From Sphingomonas lenta (GTDB taxonomy: Bacteria > Pseudomonadota > Alphaproteobacteria > Sphingomonadales > Sphingomonadaceae): 64,000 nt of DNA. Positions 56,515 to 64,000 of the stretch are shown piece after piece. The stretch covers positions 248,001 through 312,000 of the forward strand of contig NZ_NSLI01000001.1 of NCBI RefSeq assembly GCF_002288825.1, read 5' to 3'. The notes under the pieces are model-generated. The model did not search any database, had not been told where the DNA came from, and saw only the letters and a program-made list of their open reading frames with translations. Each line of letters begins with the position of its first letter. The stretch's first letter is position 1. A program made the position numbers and the translations under genes.

Positions 56515-57009
56515 ATGGCCTTTTTCCCTTACGCGTTCGAGGGCGCGGTCGTCCATCACGACCTGGGCGGCATGATCTACACCGCGATCTTCCTGCCCGA
56601 CGAACTCGCGGCCGAGCTGCCCTTCGACGGCCCGAGGCTCCGGGCGACGGGCGAGGTAAACGACGTCGCCTTCGCCGCCGCGTGGCAGCCCTCGCGCGGG
56701 CGCTGGTACATGATGCTATCCAAGAAGCTGCTCCGCGACGCCGGGCTGGCGGTCGGTGATGTGGCGGAGGTTCGCTTCCGCATCGAACCGACGGACCAGG
56801 TCGACGCGCATCCGGACATCGAGCGCGCGCTCGACGCCGACGACGCGCTGCGCCGGGCATGGGACGCGCTCACGCCCGGCAAGCGGCGCGGCTGGACGCA
56901 CCGGGTCGGCTCGGCCAAGACCGCGCCGACCCGGCTTAAACGGCTGGTCGAGCTTACGAGCGCCCTGTCCGGCGGCCCCGACCCGTTCGCTCGAAGATCA
57001 AAGGCCTAG
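56515..57009 (+). CDS. YdeI/OmpD-associated-like protein, DUF1905
   Basis: This 164-residue protein has an N-terminal DUF1905 beta-barrel (FEGAVVHHDLGGMIYTAIFLP, GRWYMMLSKKLLRDAGLAVGD) and a C-terminal YdeI-like helical part with GKRRGWTHRVGSAKTAPTRLKRL. Function is unknown. ATG 56515 fits. Its last 12 bases overlap the next gene on the other strand. Confidence 0.85.
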   Translation: MAFFPYAFEGAVVHHDLGGMIYTAIFLPDELAAELPFDGPRLRATGEVNDVAFAAAWQPSRGRWYMMLSKKLLRDAGLAVGDVAEVRFRIEPTDQVDAHPDIERALDADDALRRAWDALTPGKRRGWTHRVGSAKTAPTRLKRLVELTSALSGGPDPFARRSKA

Positions 57010-58464
57010 CACGAGCTTGGAGAAGATCGTGTAGCTGACCGGGTTCTTGCCATACGCCGCGTTCAGCACGTCCGGCTTGAGATAGCCCGCGACCGTGCCG
57101 CCCAGCGCCACGCCGAGCGGGCCGTAGATGGGCAGGCGATAGGCGTAACCCGCCTCCAGCTTCGTCACCTTGAACTGCCGATCGTGGAGCGGGTCGTCGT
57201 GGTCGGGGAAGAGCTCGTCGGCGGTGACGTGCTCCAGCCGCCCGAACACCGCGTGCCGCCGCCCGATCTCGTAGCTCGCTTCCGCCAGCCACGCGGGCAG
57301 CACGGGACCGGGGATGCGGTTCTTGCGGCTGTAGGCGAATGTCGTCGTCAGCGGGCCGGTGGCGTAGTTGATGCTGGCCGTGGTCCGCGCCTCGTTCTCG
57401 TCGGGGTGGAACTCCTCCGGGCTCTTCAGCCAGCCATGGCTGACCTGCACGGCGAGCTGGGGCGAGGGCGTCCAGCTCGCGCGCACGCTCCAGCTGTCCA
57501 GCTTCGGCGTTTCGATGTTCCAGCGCCGCTCGTCCGGCTCGCGCCCACGGAACGCCGACGCCTCCAGCTGCCAGCGCGGGGCGGCGTAACCGGCGGTGAG
57601 GACGCCGTAGGTGATGTGCGTCGAGTCGAACCAGTGATGCGTGATCGGCGCCAGCGGCAGGTAGCGCGCGGACGCCCGATGCATGAACGCCGCCGGCCCC
57701 AGCGCGGGCTCGCCGACCGGGCCGCCGTAGAGGAACAGGCTGTCGCCGCCGCCTAGCCGATAATCGAGGCGCGCCGACAGCTCGCTGAACAGGTCGTGCG
57801 GGTGCTGGCGATCAACGAGCGGCTGGTCGTTCGCGACCTCGCCCACCGCGAAGATGTTGGGATAGCCGCGCGGGCCGATCGCGGGCTCGAGGCTCGCCAT
57901 GCCGCGGAGCTGGAGATGAACGCGGTCGCCGAGGTCGCGGTCGGCCATCAGCATCGCCATGCTGGTGACGAACGCCATATCGTCGCCGCGCGGGCCGCCC
58001 TGGTCGGTGTAGGTCGCCCAGGCGTAACCGTGCGCCATCAGCATCCAGTCGCCCGCGTGGAACATGGCGCCGCGCATCGGGGCTTCGTTGTAGGGCAGGC
58101 GGCTGGTGCCTGAACCGTTGAGATAGTCGGTCGCGCCCATGCCCATGTTCATCATGGCCTGGCCGTGACCCATTGCGGCGTGGTCCATGCCGGCGTGGTC
58201 GGGGCCGTGCTGGCCATCGTTCTGCGCGGGCGGAGCGGCCTGGTGCTGACTATGATCCTGCGTCGGCTGAGCGGCGGGCGCGGGCTGATGCCGGTTGTGA
58301 TCCATCGCGCCGTGGTCGTGCGCGGGAGCAGGGGTAGGTGTAGGTGAGGGCGCAGCGGGCTGCTGATGCTGCGCGTGCGCGCCGTGATGCGGATGCTGGG
58401 CCGCCGCCGGAACGGCGAACAGCGCCGCCGCCGCGCTCGCGGCGAGCAGGGTCGTCTTGGTCAT
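56998..58464 (-). CDS. Outer-membrane protein with His/Met-rich N-terminus, likely copper-linked
   Basis: This 488-residue protein has a signal peptide (ending PAAAQHPHH), then residues 23-110 with dense His and Met (MDHAAMGHGQAMMNMGMG). The remainder is a beta-barrel-like part with alternating aromatic residues and a final IFSKLVLGL. The barrel and the metal-rich tail suggest copper resistance. It lies 48 bp after a small His/Cys protein gene, probably in one operon. Confidence 0.7.
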   Translation of the reverse strand: MTKTTLLAASAAAALFAVPAAAQHPHHGAHAQHQQPAAPSPTPTPAPAHDHGAMDHNRHQPAPAAQPTQDHSQHQAAPPAQNDGQHGPDHAGMDHAAMGHGQAMMNMGMGATDYLNGSGTSRLPYNEAPMRGAMFHAGDWMLMAHGYAWATYTDQGGPRGDDMAFVTSMAMLMADRDLGDRVHLQLRGMASLEPAIGPRGYPNIFAVGEVANDQPLVDRQHPHDLFSELSARLDYRLGGGDSLFLYGGPVGEPALGPAAFMHRASARYLPLAPITHHWFDSTHITYGVLTAGYAAPRWQLEASAFRGREPDERRWNIETPKLDSWSVRASWTPSPQLAVQVSHGWLKSPEEFHPDENEARTTASINYATGPLTTTFAYSRKNRIPGPVLPAWLAEASYEIGRRHAVFGRLEHVTADELFPDHDDPLHDRQFKVTKLEAGYAYRLPIYGPLGVALGGTVAGYLKPDVLNAAYGKNPVSYTIFSKLVLGL

Positions 58465-58512
58465 GGTGAACTCCGTGGATGTACCGAGGACGGGCGCTGA
58501 GGCCCGCTGAAC

Positions 58513-58821
58513 TCAGCCGATCCGCGGAGGGGGCAGAGCGGGCGGCGTTCCCCGCCCGAGGCTCAGCAGCGCTACGGTTGCGGCGAGCATCGGCGCGGCG
58601 AATGCGACCGGCTCGGCCACGCGCGGCGCGATCCAGGTGGACGGTGGCACGCAGCCGACGCAAGCGTCCGCGGGCGCGGCCTCGTCGCTATCGGCCGGCG
58701 CGGAACCGTGATGCGCCATGTCCGCATGCTGCTCGCGCGCCGGCTGCACGTGGCAAGCCGCCGCCGCAACCGGCGTCGCGAACACGATGGCGAGCAGCGC
58801 CAGGAGGAGGCGGGCGAGCAT
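58513..58821 (-). CDS. Small exported metal-binding-like protein (DUF2946-like)
   Basis: This 102-residue protein has an N-terminal signal (LLLALLAIVFATPVAA), a His cluster HADMAHHG and C54-V-G-C57 in ACVGCVPPSTW. It resembles DUF2946 proteins, which are often found with copper genes. A shorter start at ATG 58821 was preferred. It is first in the pair with the His/Met-rich barrel. Confidence 0.65.
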   Translation of the reverse strand: MLARLLLALLAIVFATPVAAAACHVQPAREQHADMAHHGSAPADSDEAAPADACVGCVPPSTWIAPRVAEPVAFAAPMLAATVALLSLGRGTPPALPPPRIG

Positions 58822-58868
58822 GGGGCGGGAGTTAGGGGCGGGGCGCGATAAGCGCAACATCGCTATCC

Positions 58869-58963
58869 GTCACCCCGGACTTGTTCCGGGGTCCATCGTC
58901 GTCCGCGCACTCCGTCGGGATCGACTGCACAACGATGGATGCCGGAACAAGTCCGGCATGACG
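58869..58963. repeat. Dispersed palindromic repeat, family A
   Basis: CACCCCGGACTTGTTCCGG and CCGGAACAAGTCCGGCATG arms with the TCCATCGT/ACGATGGA extension, as at 30840. It lies between the copper-linked pair and ychF. Confidence 0.85.
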
Positions 58964-58985
58964 GAGAAAGTAAGCGCGATCGCGA

Positions 58986-60086
58986 CTATACGTTGAACCG
59001 GAACAGCATCACGTCGCCGTCCTGCACCACATACTCCTTACCCTCCTGCCGCAACTTGCCGGCATCCCGCGCGCCGGTCTCACCGCCGAACTTGATGTAG
59101 TCGTCGTACGCGATCGTTTCCGCGCGGATGAAGCCGCGCTCGAAGTCGGAGTGGATCTGCCCCGCCGCCTGCGGCGCCTTGGCTCCGACCTCGACGGTCC
59201 AGGCGCGCGCCTCCTTCGGCCCGACGGTGAAGAAGGTGAGGAGGTGCAGCAGCTTGTACCCCGCGCGGATCACGCGCGCGAGGCCGGTCTCGGTCAGTCC
59301 CAGCTCTGCCAGGAACTCGCCCCGGTCCTCCGCGGGCATGGTCGCGATCTCCGCCTCGATCGCGGCGGAGACGACCACCGCCTCCGCGCCCTCGGCTGCC
59401 GCCTTGGCGAAGACGTGGGCCGAGTGCTCGTTGCCCTCCGCGGCCTCGCTCTCGCCGACGTTGCAGACGTAGAGCACCGGCTTGGCGGTCAGCAGCTGCG
59501 CCTGCGCGAACAGCCGCTCCTCCTCCGGATCCTTGCGCTCGACGAGGCGCGCAGGTCTCCCGTCGCGCAAGAGATCGAGCGCGCGGCCCAGCACGACCGC
59601 GGCGGCCTTGGCCTCCTTGTCGCCCGACTGCCCCTTCTTCTGCAGGTTGGGGACGCGCTTCTCCAGGCTCTCCAGGTCGGCGAGCATCAGCTCCGTCTCG
59701 ACCGTCTCCGCGTCGGCGACGGGATCGACCTTGCCCTCCACGTGCGTGACGTCGCCGTTCTCGAAGCAGCGCAGCACGTGGACGATCGCGTCCACCTCGC
59801 GGATGTTGCCGAGGAACTGGTTGCCCAGGCCCTCGCCCTTGCTCGCCCCGCGTACTAGCCCGGCGATGTCGACGAAGCCGAGCTGCGTCTCGATCACCTT
59901 GGCCGACTTGGCGATGTCGGCGAGCTTATAGAGCCGCTCGTCGGGCACGGCCACGTTGCCCACGTTCGGCTCGATCGTGCAGAAGGGATAGTTGGCGGCC
60001 TGCGCGGCCGCGGTCTCGGTAAGCGCGTTGAAGAGCGTCGACTTGCCGACGTTCGGCAGGCCCACGATGCCGCAGCGGAAACCCAT
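58986..60086 (-). CDS. ychF: YchF, Obg-like ATPase
   Basis: This 366-residue P-loop protein has GLPNVGKST and, in place of NKxD, NVGE, which fits its ATP preference. The C-terminal TGS-like domain ends with EGKEYVVQDGDVMLFRF. It is linked to translation and stress regulation. It is a lone gene, divergent from the PAP2 gene. Confidence 0.96.
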   Translation of the reverse strand: MGFRCGIVGLPNVGKSTLFNALTETAAAQAANYPFCTIEPNVGNVAVPDERLYKLADIAKSAKVIETQLGFVDIAGLVRGASKGEGLGNQFLGNIREVDAIVHVLRCFENGDVTHVEGKVDPVADAETVETELMLADLESLEKRVPNLQKKGQSGDKEAKAAAVVLGRALDLLRDGRPARLVERKDPEEERLFAQAQLLTAKPVLYVCNVGESEAAEGNEHSAHVFAKAAAEGAEAVVVSAAIEAEIATMPAEDRGEFLAELGLTETGLARVIRAGYKLLHLLTFFTVGPKEARAWTVEVGAKAPQAAGQIHSDFERGFIRAETIAYDDYIKFGGETGARDAGKLRQEGKEYVVQDGDVMLFRFNV

Positions 60087-60187
60087 TCGATAAAACTCCG
60101 GAAGGTGAGGGCCCGCGCGACGGGGCGGGCGAGGATGCGGGGCGCTTTGCCGCGCCTCGCGGGCGAGGGCAACCTCGGCGCGGTCTC

Positions 60188-60823
60188 ATGAGTTACCCAG
60201 GCCCGACCCCCGTCAAGGATTTCAGCAAGTTGGCCAATCCGTTCGAAGACGCCGAAACCGCGGTCGAGAAGATCGACGTCACTGTGACCGAAGCCGTGGC
60301 GGAGCAGAGCGAGCGCCCCTGGGTGCGCGTGCTCGGGTTCCTAAGTGAAGTTGGCGATCAGCCGCCTATGCGCGTCCTGACCCTCGGCACGACGGCCGCC
60401 GGGCTCGCCTTGCGCGATCCGCGGCTCACGCGGACGGGCCTGCGCATGTTCGCCGCCCATACGCTCGCTACTGCGATCAAGACCGTCATCAAGCGCTCGA
60501 TCGACCGCACCCGCCCGGACGTGGCGCTGGAGACGCGCTACCGCATGGAACGGGGCGAGAGCCGCGAGCACGATCTGTCGTCCTTCCCGTCCGGCCACAC
60601 GGCGGGCGCGCTGGCTGTCACCCAAGCGTTGGCGCGCGACTATCCGCAAACGACCGCGCCGGGGCTCGCCTTCTCCGCCTGGGTCGGCGCGATGCAGATA
60701 CCGCGCTGCAAGCACTTCGTCAGCGACGTAGCAGCGGGCGCGGTGATCGGCTGGGCGGCGGAGCAGGCCAGCTCGCGCCTATTCGACTGGGCGGAGGAGA
60801 AGCTCGCTACCAGCGGTAGTTGA
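60188..60823 (+). CDS. PAP2-family phosphatase
   Basis: This 211-residue protein has the PAP2 catalytic motifs KRSIDRTRP, FPSGHTAG and RCKHFVSDVAAG. It lacks several typical hydrophobic helices, so it may be membrane-associated. It could act on a lipid phosphate such as undecaprenyl pyrophosphate or phosphatidate. Its last 17 bases overlap the following oxygenase gene on the other strand. Confidence 0.88.
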   Translation: MSYPGPTPVKDFSKLANPFEDAETAVEKIDVTVTEAVAEQSERPWVRVLGFLSEVGDQPPMRVLTLGTTAAGLALRDPRLTRTGLRMFAAHTLATAIKTVIKRSIDRTRPDVALETRYRMERGESREHDLSSFPSGHTAGALAVTQALARDYPQTTAPGLAFSAWVGAMQIPRCKHFVSDVAAGAVIGWAAEQASSRLFDWAEEKLATSGS

Positions 60824-61406
60824 AGCTGACGCTAATCCGCTCGCCTTTTCCCGTGTGCGGCAGCACCTCGTGACGCAGCCAGCTCTCCCACAACAGCACG
60901 TCGCCGGGTTCGGGCGCGACGGTGTGGAAGCTGCGCATCTCCTCGACCGCCGGATCACGCGTCGGAGCGGCCATCATCAGGCCCAGGCGCGGGTCCTCGA
61001 ATCGGATCGCCCCCGCGCCCGGCGGCAACGCGAGGTAGAGCGTGCCGGAGACGACGCTGTGCGGGTGGATGTGCGCGGAGTGGTGCCCACCCGGGCGGAG
61101 CAGGTTCACCCACAGGCTGTCGAGCTTGAGCTTGGCCCCGAGCTCGAACGCGCATGCTTGCGCGAACGCCGCGACGTGCCGGTCGAGCCGGCGCTTCAGC
61201 TCGGCGAAGGCCGGGTCGCGGCGGGGCAGGTCGTCGAGCGACGCATAGGAGGTATAGCCCTTATAGCCGTGCTCGCGCGACCATCGGCGGCCGGCCATGT
61301 CGTCCTCGGCCAACGCGCGGACGGAGTGGTCCAGCTCGGCGAGCAGTTCCTCGTTCCCGAGGCGGGCCTGGTGGAGCAGGGTGGGGAAGAGCCGCCGCGT
61401 GGTCAT
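60807..61406 (-). CDS. 2-oxoglutarate/Fe(II)-dependent oxygenase-like protein
   Basis: This 199-residue protein has HSAHIHPHSVVSGTLYL holding the H-x-H part of the metal site, a later GDVLLWESWLRHEVLPH for the distal His, and R-I-S-V-S-F-N-Y near the C-terminus. Its pattern matches the TIGR02466-type 2OG oxygenases of unknown substrate. ATG 61406 reads MTTRRLFPTLLH. A Fur-like palindrome lies before the next upstream gene, so iron control is possible. Confidence 0.83.
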   Translation of the reverse strand: MTTRRLFPTLLHQARLGNEELLAELDHSVRALAEDDMAGRRWSREHGYKGYTSYASLDDLPRRDPAFAELKRRLDRHVAAFAQACAFELGAKLKLDSLWVNLLRPGGHHSAHIHPHSVVSGTLYLALPPGAGAIRFEDPRLGLMMAAPTRDPAVEEMRSFHTVAPEPGDVLLWESWLRHEVLPHTGKGERISVSFNYRW

Positions 61407-61449
61407 CCGCCGCGCGATGCACGGCAGGCGAGAGCGACGCAACCTCAAG

Positions 61450-61477
61450 CCCTCTCCCGCTTTCGCGGGAGAGGGGG
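61450..61477. repeat. Short palindromic repeat, family B half
   Basis: CCTCTCCCGC..GCGGGAGAGG hairpin, a single unit of the larger family B element. It lies between the oxygenase and a small unknown gene. Confidence 0.7.
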
Positions 61478-61483
61478 AGTGGA

Positions 61484-61861
61484 TCAGACCTTCGCCGCCG
61501 CGCGCACCAGCGCCGCGAGCACTGCCGGCACCGCCGCCTCGTCCGCCAGTGCGCCGAGCGCGCCCTTAGCGTGCCCGAGCCGGTCGGCACGTACCAGCCG
61601 CCACACGGCCAGCCACATCGCCTCCGTTTCCGACACGGTCGGGTGGCACGGTCGCTGGAACACCAGCGTCTCCGACGATCCCTCGTCCAGCGCCCGCATC
61701 GCCGCATCAAACGCGGCCGACCCGCGGCCCAGCGACTCGGCCGCAGCTGGGCTCGCCTCGCCCGCCATCGTCAGTTGATGCACCCAGGCGCGCGTGGCGG
61801 CAAGCAAGCGGCGGTCGGCAGTGGGGAGCTCGGCAACGGGACGGTCGATCAGGTCGTACAT
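61484..61861 (-). CDS. Unknown helical protein
   Basis: This 125-residue protein, rich in Ala and Leu, is predicted from sequence to be all helical (ESLGRGSAAFDAAMRALDEG, AMWLAVWRLVRADRLGHAK). No signal peptide or known motif is seen. Its start is 10 bp from a 33-bp palindrome with a Fur-like core. The oxygenase gene lies downstream on the same strand after a short repeat. Confidence 0.65.
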   Translation of the reverse strand: MYDLIDRPVAELPTADRRLLAATRAWVHQLTMAGEASPAAAESLGRGSAAFDAAMRALDEGSSETLVFQRPCHPTVSETEAMWLAVWRLVRADRLGHAKGALGALADEAAVPAVLAALVRAAAKV

Positions 61862-61871
61862 GACGGGCGCG

Positions 61872-61904
61872 ATCCGCTAATGAGAATAACTCTTAGTAGC
61901 GGAT
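61872..61904 (-). promoter_or_regulatory. Fur-like 33-bp palindrome
   Basis: The core TGAGAATAACTCTTA (61881-61895) has Fur 7-1-7 form. Perfect outer arms ATCCGCTA and TAGCGGAT (61872-61879 and 61897-61904) are centred on the same base (61888). It precedes the start at 61861 by 10 bp, in a good position for repression. Confidence 0.55.
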
Positions 61905-61945
61905 TGTGAGGGGCTGGTCAACGCAGGTGGAAGCCACCGCTAGTT

Positions 61946-62199
61946 CCTCCCCCGCCCACGGCGGGGGAGGGGGACCAGCGCAGCTGGTGGAGGGGGCGTA
62001 GTTCGATCAGCGACAAGCCGGGGGCTTGTCGCCGACCGGAGCCGGCTTGCGAAGCAAGCCGTGAGGGATGCGCGTTGGACGGGTCGATTTTATAACGCGG
62101 GCCAGCAACCGACCACCTCTCAAGCCGCATCCCGTCGTGCCCCCACCACCACGCCGCAAGCGGCGCGGTCCCCCTCCCCCGCTGTAAGCGGGGGAGGAA
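61946..62199. repeat. Long composite palindromic repeat, family B
   Basis: It starts with CCTCCCCCGCC..GGCGGGGGAGG and ends with CCCCTCCCCCGC..GCGGGGGAGG. The middle about 90 bp carries other inverted sequences (GACAAGCC..GGCTTGTC). It accounts for most of the 400-bp gap at 61862-62261, which holds no gene that I can support. Confidence 0.75.
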
Positions 62200-62201
62200 T
62201 G

Positions 62202-62235
62202 AAAAGGCCGGGCGCGACTTGCGTCGCACCCGGCC
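62202..62235 (-). terminator. Rho-independent terminator after the four-Cys gene
   Basis: On the minus strand a stem of 12 of 13 pairs (GGCCGGGTGCGAC with GTCGCGCCCGGCC, 62206-62218 and 62223-62235) is followed by four T. It ends the gene that stops at 62262. Confidence 0.75.
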
Positions 62236-62261
62236 CCGTCAACCCCGCTCAGGGGAAGGCG

Positions 62262-62462
62262 TTACGCCTCAGCGCGCTCGTAGTGGCCGCACCAGTCGCT
62301 CGCCTCGACCTTCGGCCACACGCCGTGGCTGTCCTGCGTCGGCTGGCTGATCGGCGGGTTGTAGCGGCACAGGCCGAGCGAGGCGCCGTGCGACTCGGTC
62401 GAGGCCTGGTCGAAGTAGCGGCACTTGCCGCAAGCGGCGACTCCGGCGGTGGTCAGGGCCAT
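62262..62462 (-). CDS. Small four-cysteine protein
   Basis: This 66-residue protein has C11, C14, C32 and C58 in a C-x2-C-x17-C-x25-C spacing, with GLCRYNPP and WPKVEASDWCGHY. Related small proteins with CxxCxxF, CRxxPP and DWCGxY are known but uncharacterised. The four cysteines could hold zinc or an iron-sulfur cluster. GAGGAG precedes the ATG. It has three Fur-like boxes and an EcfG-like promoter upstream and its own terminator, so it is likely a single-gene unit. Confidence 0.75.
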   Translation of the reverse strand: MALTTAGVAACGKCRYFDQASTESHGASLGLCRYNPPISQPTQDSHGVWPKVEASDWCGHYERAEA

Positions 62463-62499
62463 GATGGTTGCTCCTCGTGCATCAGTTGTCGGCGTTGAC

Positions 62500-62524
62500 A
62501 ACCGAAGTATCGCCGAAGAGTTCC
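62500..62524 (-). promoter_or_regulatory. EcfG-like promoter candidate
   Basis: On the minus strand GGAAC (62520-62524) and GTT (62500-62502) are separated by 17 bases, with G instead of the usual C before GTT. The -10 lies 37 bases before the ATG at 62462. Confidence 0.4.
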
Positions 62525-62546
62525 TAAAACAACAACAAACAACTCT

Positions 62547-62621
62547 TGCGAACAACTCTCACCGAAGCTGCAAATTATTCTCAATCCGAACTGGCCGAAG
62601 TAGAAATGCGACTTACTCGCA
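62547..62621. promoter_or_regulatory. Three Fur-like palindromic boxes
   Basis: Three 15-bp 7-1-7 inverted sequences lie in series: TGCGAACAACTCTCA (62547-62561), TGCAAATTATTCTCA (62569-62583) and TGCGACTTACTCGCA (62607-62621). The second and third match best. They lie between pth and the four-Cys gene, upstream of the EcfG-like motif. Confidence 0.5.
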
Positions 62622-62624
62622 ATC

Positions 62625-63194
62625 TTAATCCTGCAGCCGAAGCGCGACCTCGTTCATGAACCGCGCGTCGTCACCCGCCGCCAGCCACTCGGCTTCCGCG
62701 GCGACTGCGCCGAGCAGGTCGGTCAGCGGCTCCAGCTCGCTCTTGGCGTAGTTGCCCAGCACATGGCCGTTCACCCGGTCCTTGTGCCCCGGATGGCCGA
62801 TGCCGATCCGCACGCGGCGGAAGTCGGGGCCGAGATGCTTGTCGGTCGAGCGCAGGCCGTTGTGGCCCGCCGTGCCGCCCCCGCGCTTCACCTTGACTTT
62901 GAACGGCGCGAGGTCGAGTTCGTCGTGGAACACGGTGAGCGCGTCCACGCCCAGCTTGTAGAAGCGCAGCGCCTCGCCGATCGCGCGGCCGCTCTCGTTC
63001 ATGAACGTCGCGGGCTTCAGGAGCAGCAGCTTCTCCGACCCGATCCGGCCTTCCTGCGTCCAGCCCTGGAACTGCTTCTTCACCGGCCCGAAGCCGTGCA
63101 CCTCGGCGATGGCGTCCACCGCCATGAAGCCGACATTGTGCCGGTGCATCGCATATTGCGGACCCGGATTGCCGAGCCCCACCCAGATCTGCAT
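62625..63194 (-). CDS. pth: Peptidyl-tRNA hydrolase
   Basis: Pth (189 residues) recycles peptidyl-tRNA by cutting the ester bond. The catalytic His H19 lies in GNPGPQYAMHRHNVG, and FHDELDL and GGGTAGHNGLRS are present. It follows rplY on the same strand with a 71-bp gap, as is common, and the pair are probably co-transcribed. Confidence 0.97.
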   Translation of the reverse strand: MQIWVGLGNPGPQYAMHRHNVGFMAVDAIAEVHGFGPVKKQFQGWTQEGRIGSEKLLLLKPATFMNESGRAIGEALRFYKLGVDALTVFHDELDLAPFKVKVKRGGGTAGHNGLRSTDKHLGPDFRRVRIGIGHPGHKDRVNGHVLGNYAKSELEPLTDLLGAVAAEAEWLAAGDDARFMNEVALRLQD

Positions 63195-63265
63195 CGCGCT
63201 CTCCGGAACGAAGAAGGGCAGGGAAGCGCCGCCTCCCTGCCCCTTATTGACCTAAGCTCGGAGGC

Positions 63266-63952
63266 TCAGCCCTGCTCGGACGTGTCCGCCTGCGGCTCGT
63301 CGCTGTTGGCCGGCTGGTCCAGCGCCTCGTCGAGAGTCGGCACGCCCGCCTCGCGGTCGGCCGCGTCGTCGGCCGCGGTCGGGACCGTCGGCGGCACGAT
63401 GGTGGCGATCGCGAAGTCGCGGTCGGTGATGGCCGGGGTCGCGCCCTGCGGCAGCGTCACGTCCGAGATGTGGATCGACGCGCCGACCTCGCGGCCCGCC
63501 AGCGAGATGGCGATCTCCGACGGGATGCTCGCCGCGTCGACGACCAGCTCGACCTCGTGGCGCGTGATGTTGAGCACGCCGCCAGCCTTCAGACCCGGCG
63601 ACTTGTCCTCGTCCGTGAACGCGACCGGCACCGCGACGGTGACCGTCGAGTGCTCGCCCACGCGGAACAGGTCGACGTGGAGTGGACGGTCGGTGACGGG
63701 GTGGAACGCCACGTCCTTGGCGAGCGCGCGCACGGCCTGACCGCCCACACCCTCGACCATGATGACCGAGTTGAAGAAGTGCCCGGTGCCCAGCGCCTTG
63801 ACGAGCGCCTTCTCCTCGAGGTGGACGCCCTGGGGCGCCTGGTTCTGGCCGTAGATCACGGCGGGGACGCGGCCTTCACGACGCAGCGCCCGGGAGGCTC
63901 CCTTGCCAACCCGGTCACGCGTCTCGGCTGCGAGCGTCAGCGTGTCGCTCAT
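63266..63952 (-). CDS. rplY: Ribosomal protein L25 (Ctc form)
   Basis: This 228-residue protein has the N-terminal L25 5S rRNA-binding fold ([18 protein letters not shown]) and the added C-terminal TL5 domain with [15 protein letters not shown]. The acidic tail ([18 protein letters not shown]) is typical of the long form. It binds 5S rRNA in the large subunit. It precedes pth. Confidence 0.96.
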   Translation of the reverse strand: MSDTLTLAAETRDRVGKGASRALRREGRVPAVIYGQNQAPQGVHLEEKALVKALGTGHFFNSVIMVEGVGGQAVRALAKDVAFHPVTDRPLHVDLFRVGEHSTVTVAVPVAFTDEDKSPGLKAGGVLNITRHEVELVVDAASIPSEIAISLAGREVGASIHISDVTLPQGATPAITDRDFAIATIVPPTVPTAADDAADREAGVPTLDEALDQPANSDEPQADTSEQG

Positions 63953-64000
63953 GCAGTGTTAACTCCGAGATGCTTGTTGTTCCGATCTCCGCCCACGCCT

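Overview
The window reads as ordinary chromosome of a GC-rich alphaproteobacterium, most likely in the Sphingomonadales (Sphingomonas and relatives). The signs are a GcrA cell-cycle regulator, an ATP synthase F0 operon with separate b' and b subunits apart from F1, a Rieske/cytochrome b/cytochrome c1 operon, several DUF families common in sphingomonads, and many short palindromic repeats between genes. I see no rRNA, tRNA, CRISPR array, insertion sequence, integrase or prophage. Base composition looks even throughout.

Layout. 0-7 kb: grpE, a threonine-synthase-type PLP enzyme, a thioesterase, small membrane proteins, a large repeat protein that may be secreted by a type I system, and a copper chaperone. 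7-14 kb: dnaK-dnaJ behind a good heat-shock promoter, two inner-membrane proteins, a 28-codon microgene, purB and an EF-hand protein. 14-24 kb: radC, the ydbH-ynbE-ydbL envelope operon, atpI-B-E-F'-F ending in a perfect 30-bp inverted-repeat terminator, a Gdx/SugE exporter, a DUF885 protein and uvrC. 25-31 kb: a polysaccharide deacetylase coupled to an acyltransferase-like protein, recO, a GtrB-GtrA fusion and a membrane GT-C glycosyltransferase. 31-40 kb: metZ-apaG, LysR, GNAT, an ABC-2 permease, gcrA, parE and a divergent HU-like protein. 40-50 kb: argD-argF-hslO, a possible structured RNA, queC-queE, lipB, two coupled membrane proteins, hemF and trmL. 50-56 kb: petABC (petB carries an apparent +1 frameshift in a run of seven G), apt, a Gly/Tyr/Arg-rich envelope protein, a MaoC hydratase and an ectonucleotide phosphodiesterase-like lipoprotein. 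56-64 kb: a YdeI-like protein, a His/Met-rich outer-membrane protein pair that may act in copper handling, ychF, a PAP2 phosphatase, a 2OG-Fe oxygenase, two small genes next to Fur-like palindromes, pth and rplY.

How parts fit together. Proteostasis (GrpE/DnaK/DnaJ, HslO), respiration (F0, bc1), arginine synthesis (ArgD/ArgF) and queuosine synthesis (QueC/QueE) form recognisable units. Copper proteins occur twice (PCu(A)C and the His/Met-rich pair). Two promoters match the alphaproteobacterial general-stress sigma factor EcfG and a third comes close. They precede small envelope proteins and a four-cysteine protein.

I found no clearly new multi-gene system. The best leads are the four-cysteine gene with stacked Fur-like boxes, a 33-bp palindrome with a Fur-like core before an unknown 125-residue gene, a three-hairpin RNA candidate before queC, the 28-residue microprotein, and repeat elements that form the 3' ends of two genes.
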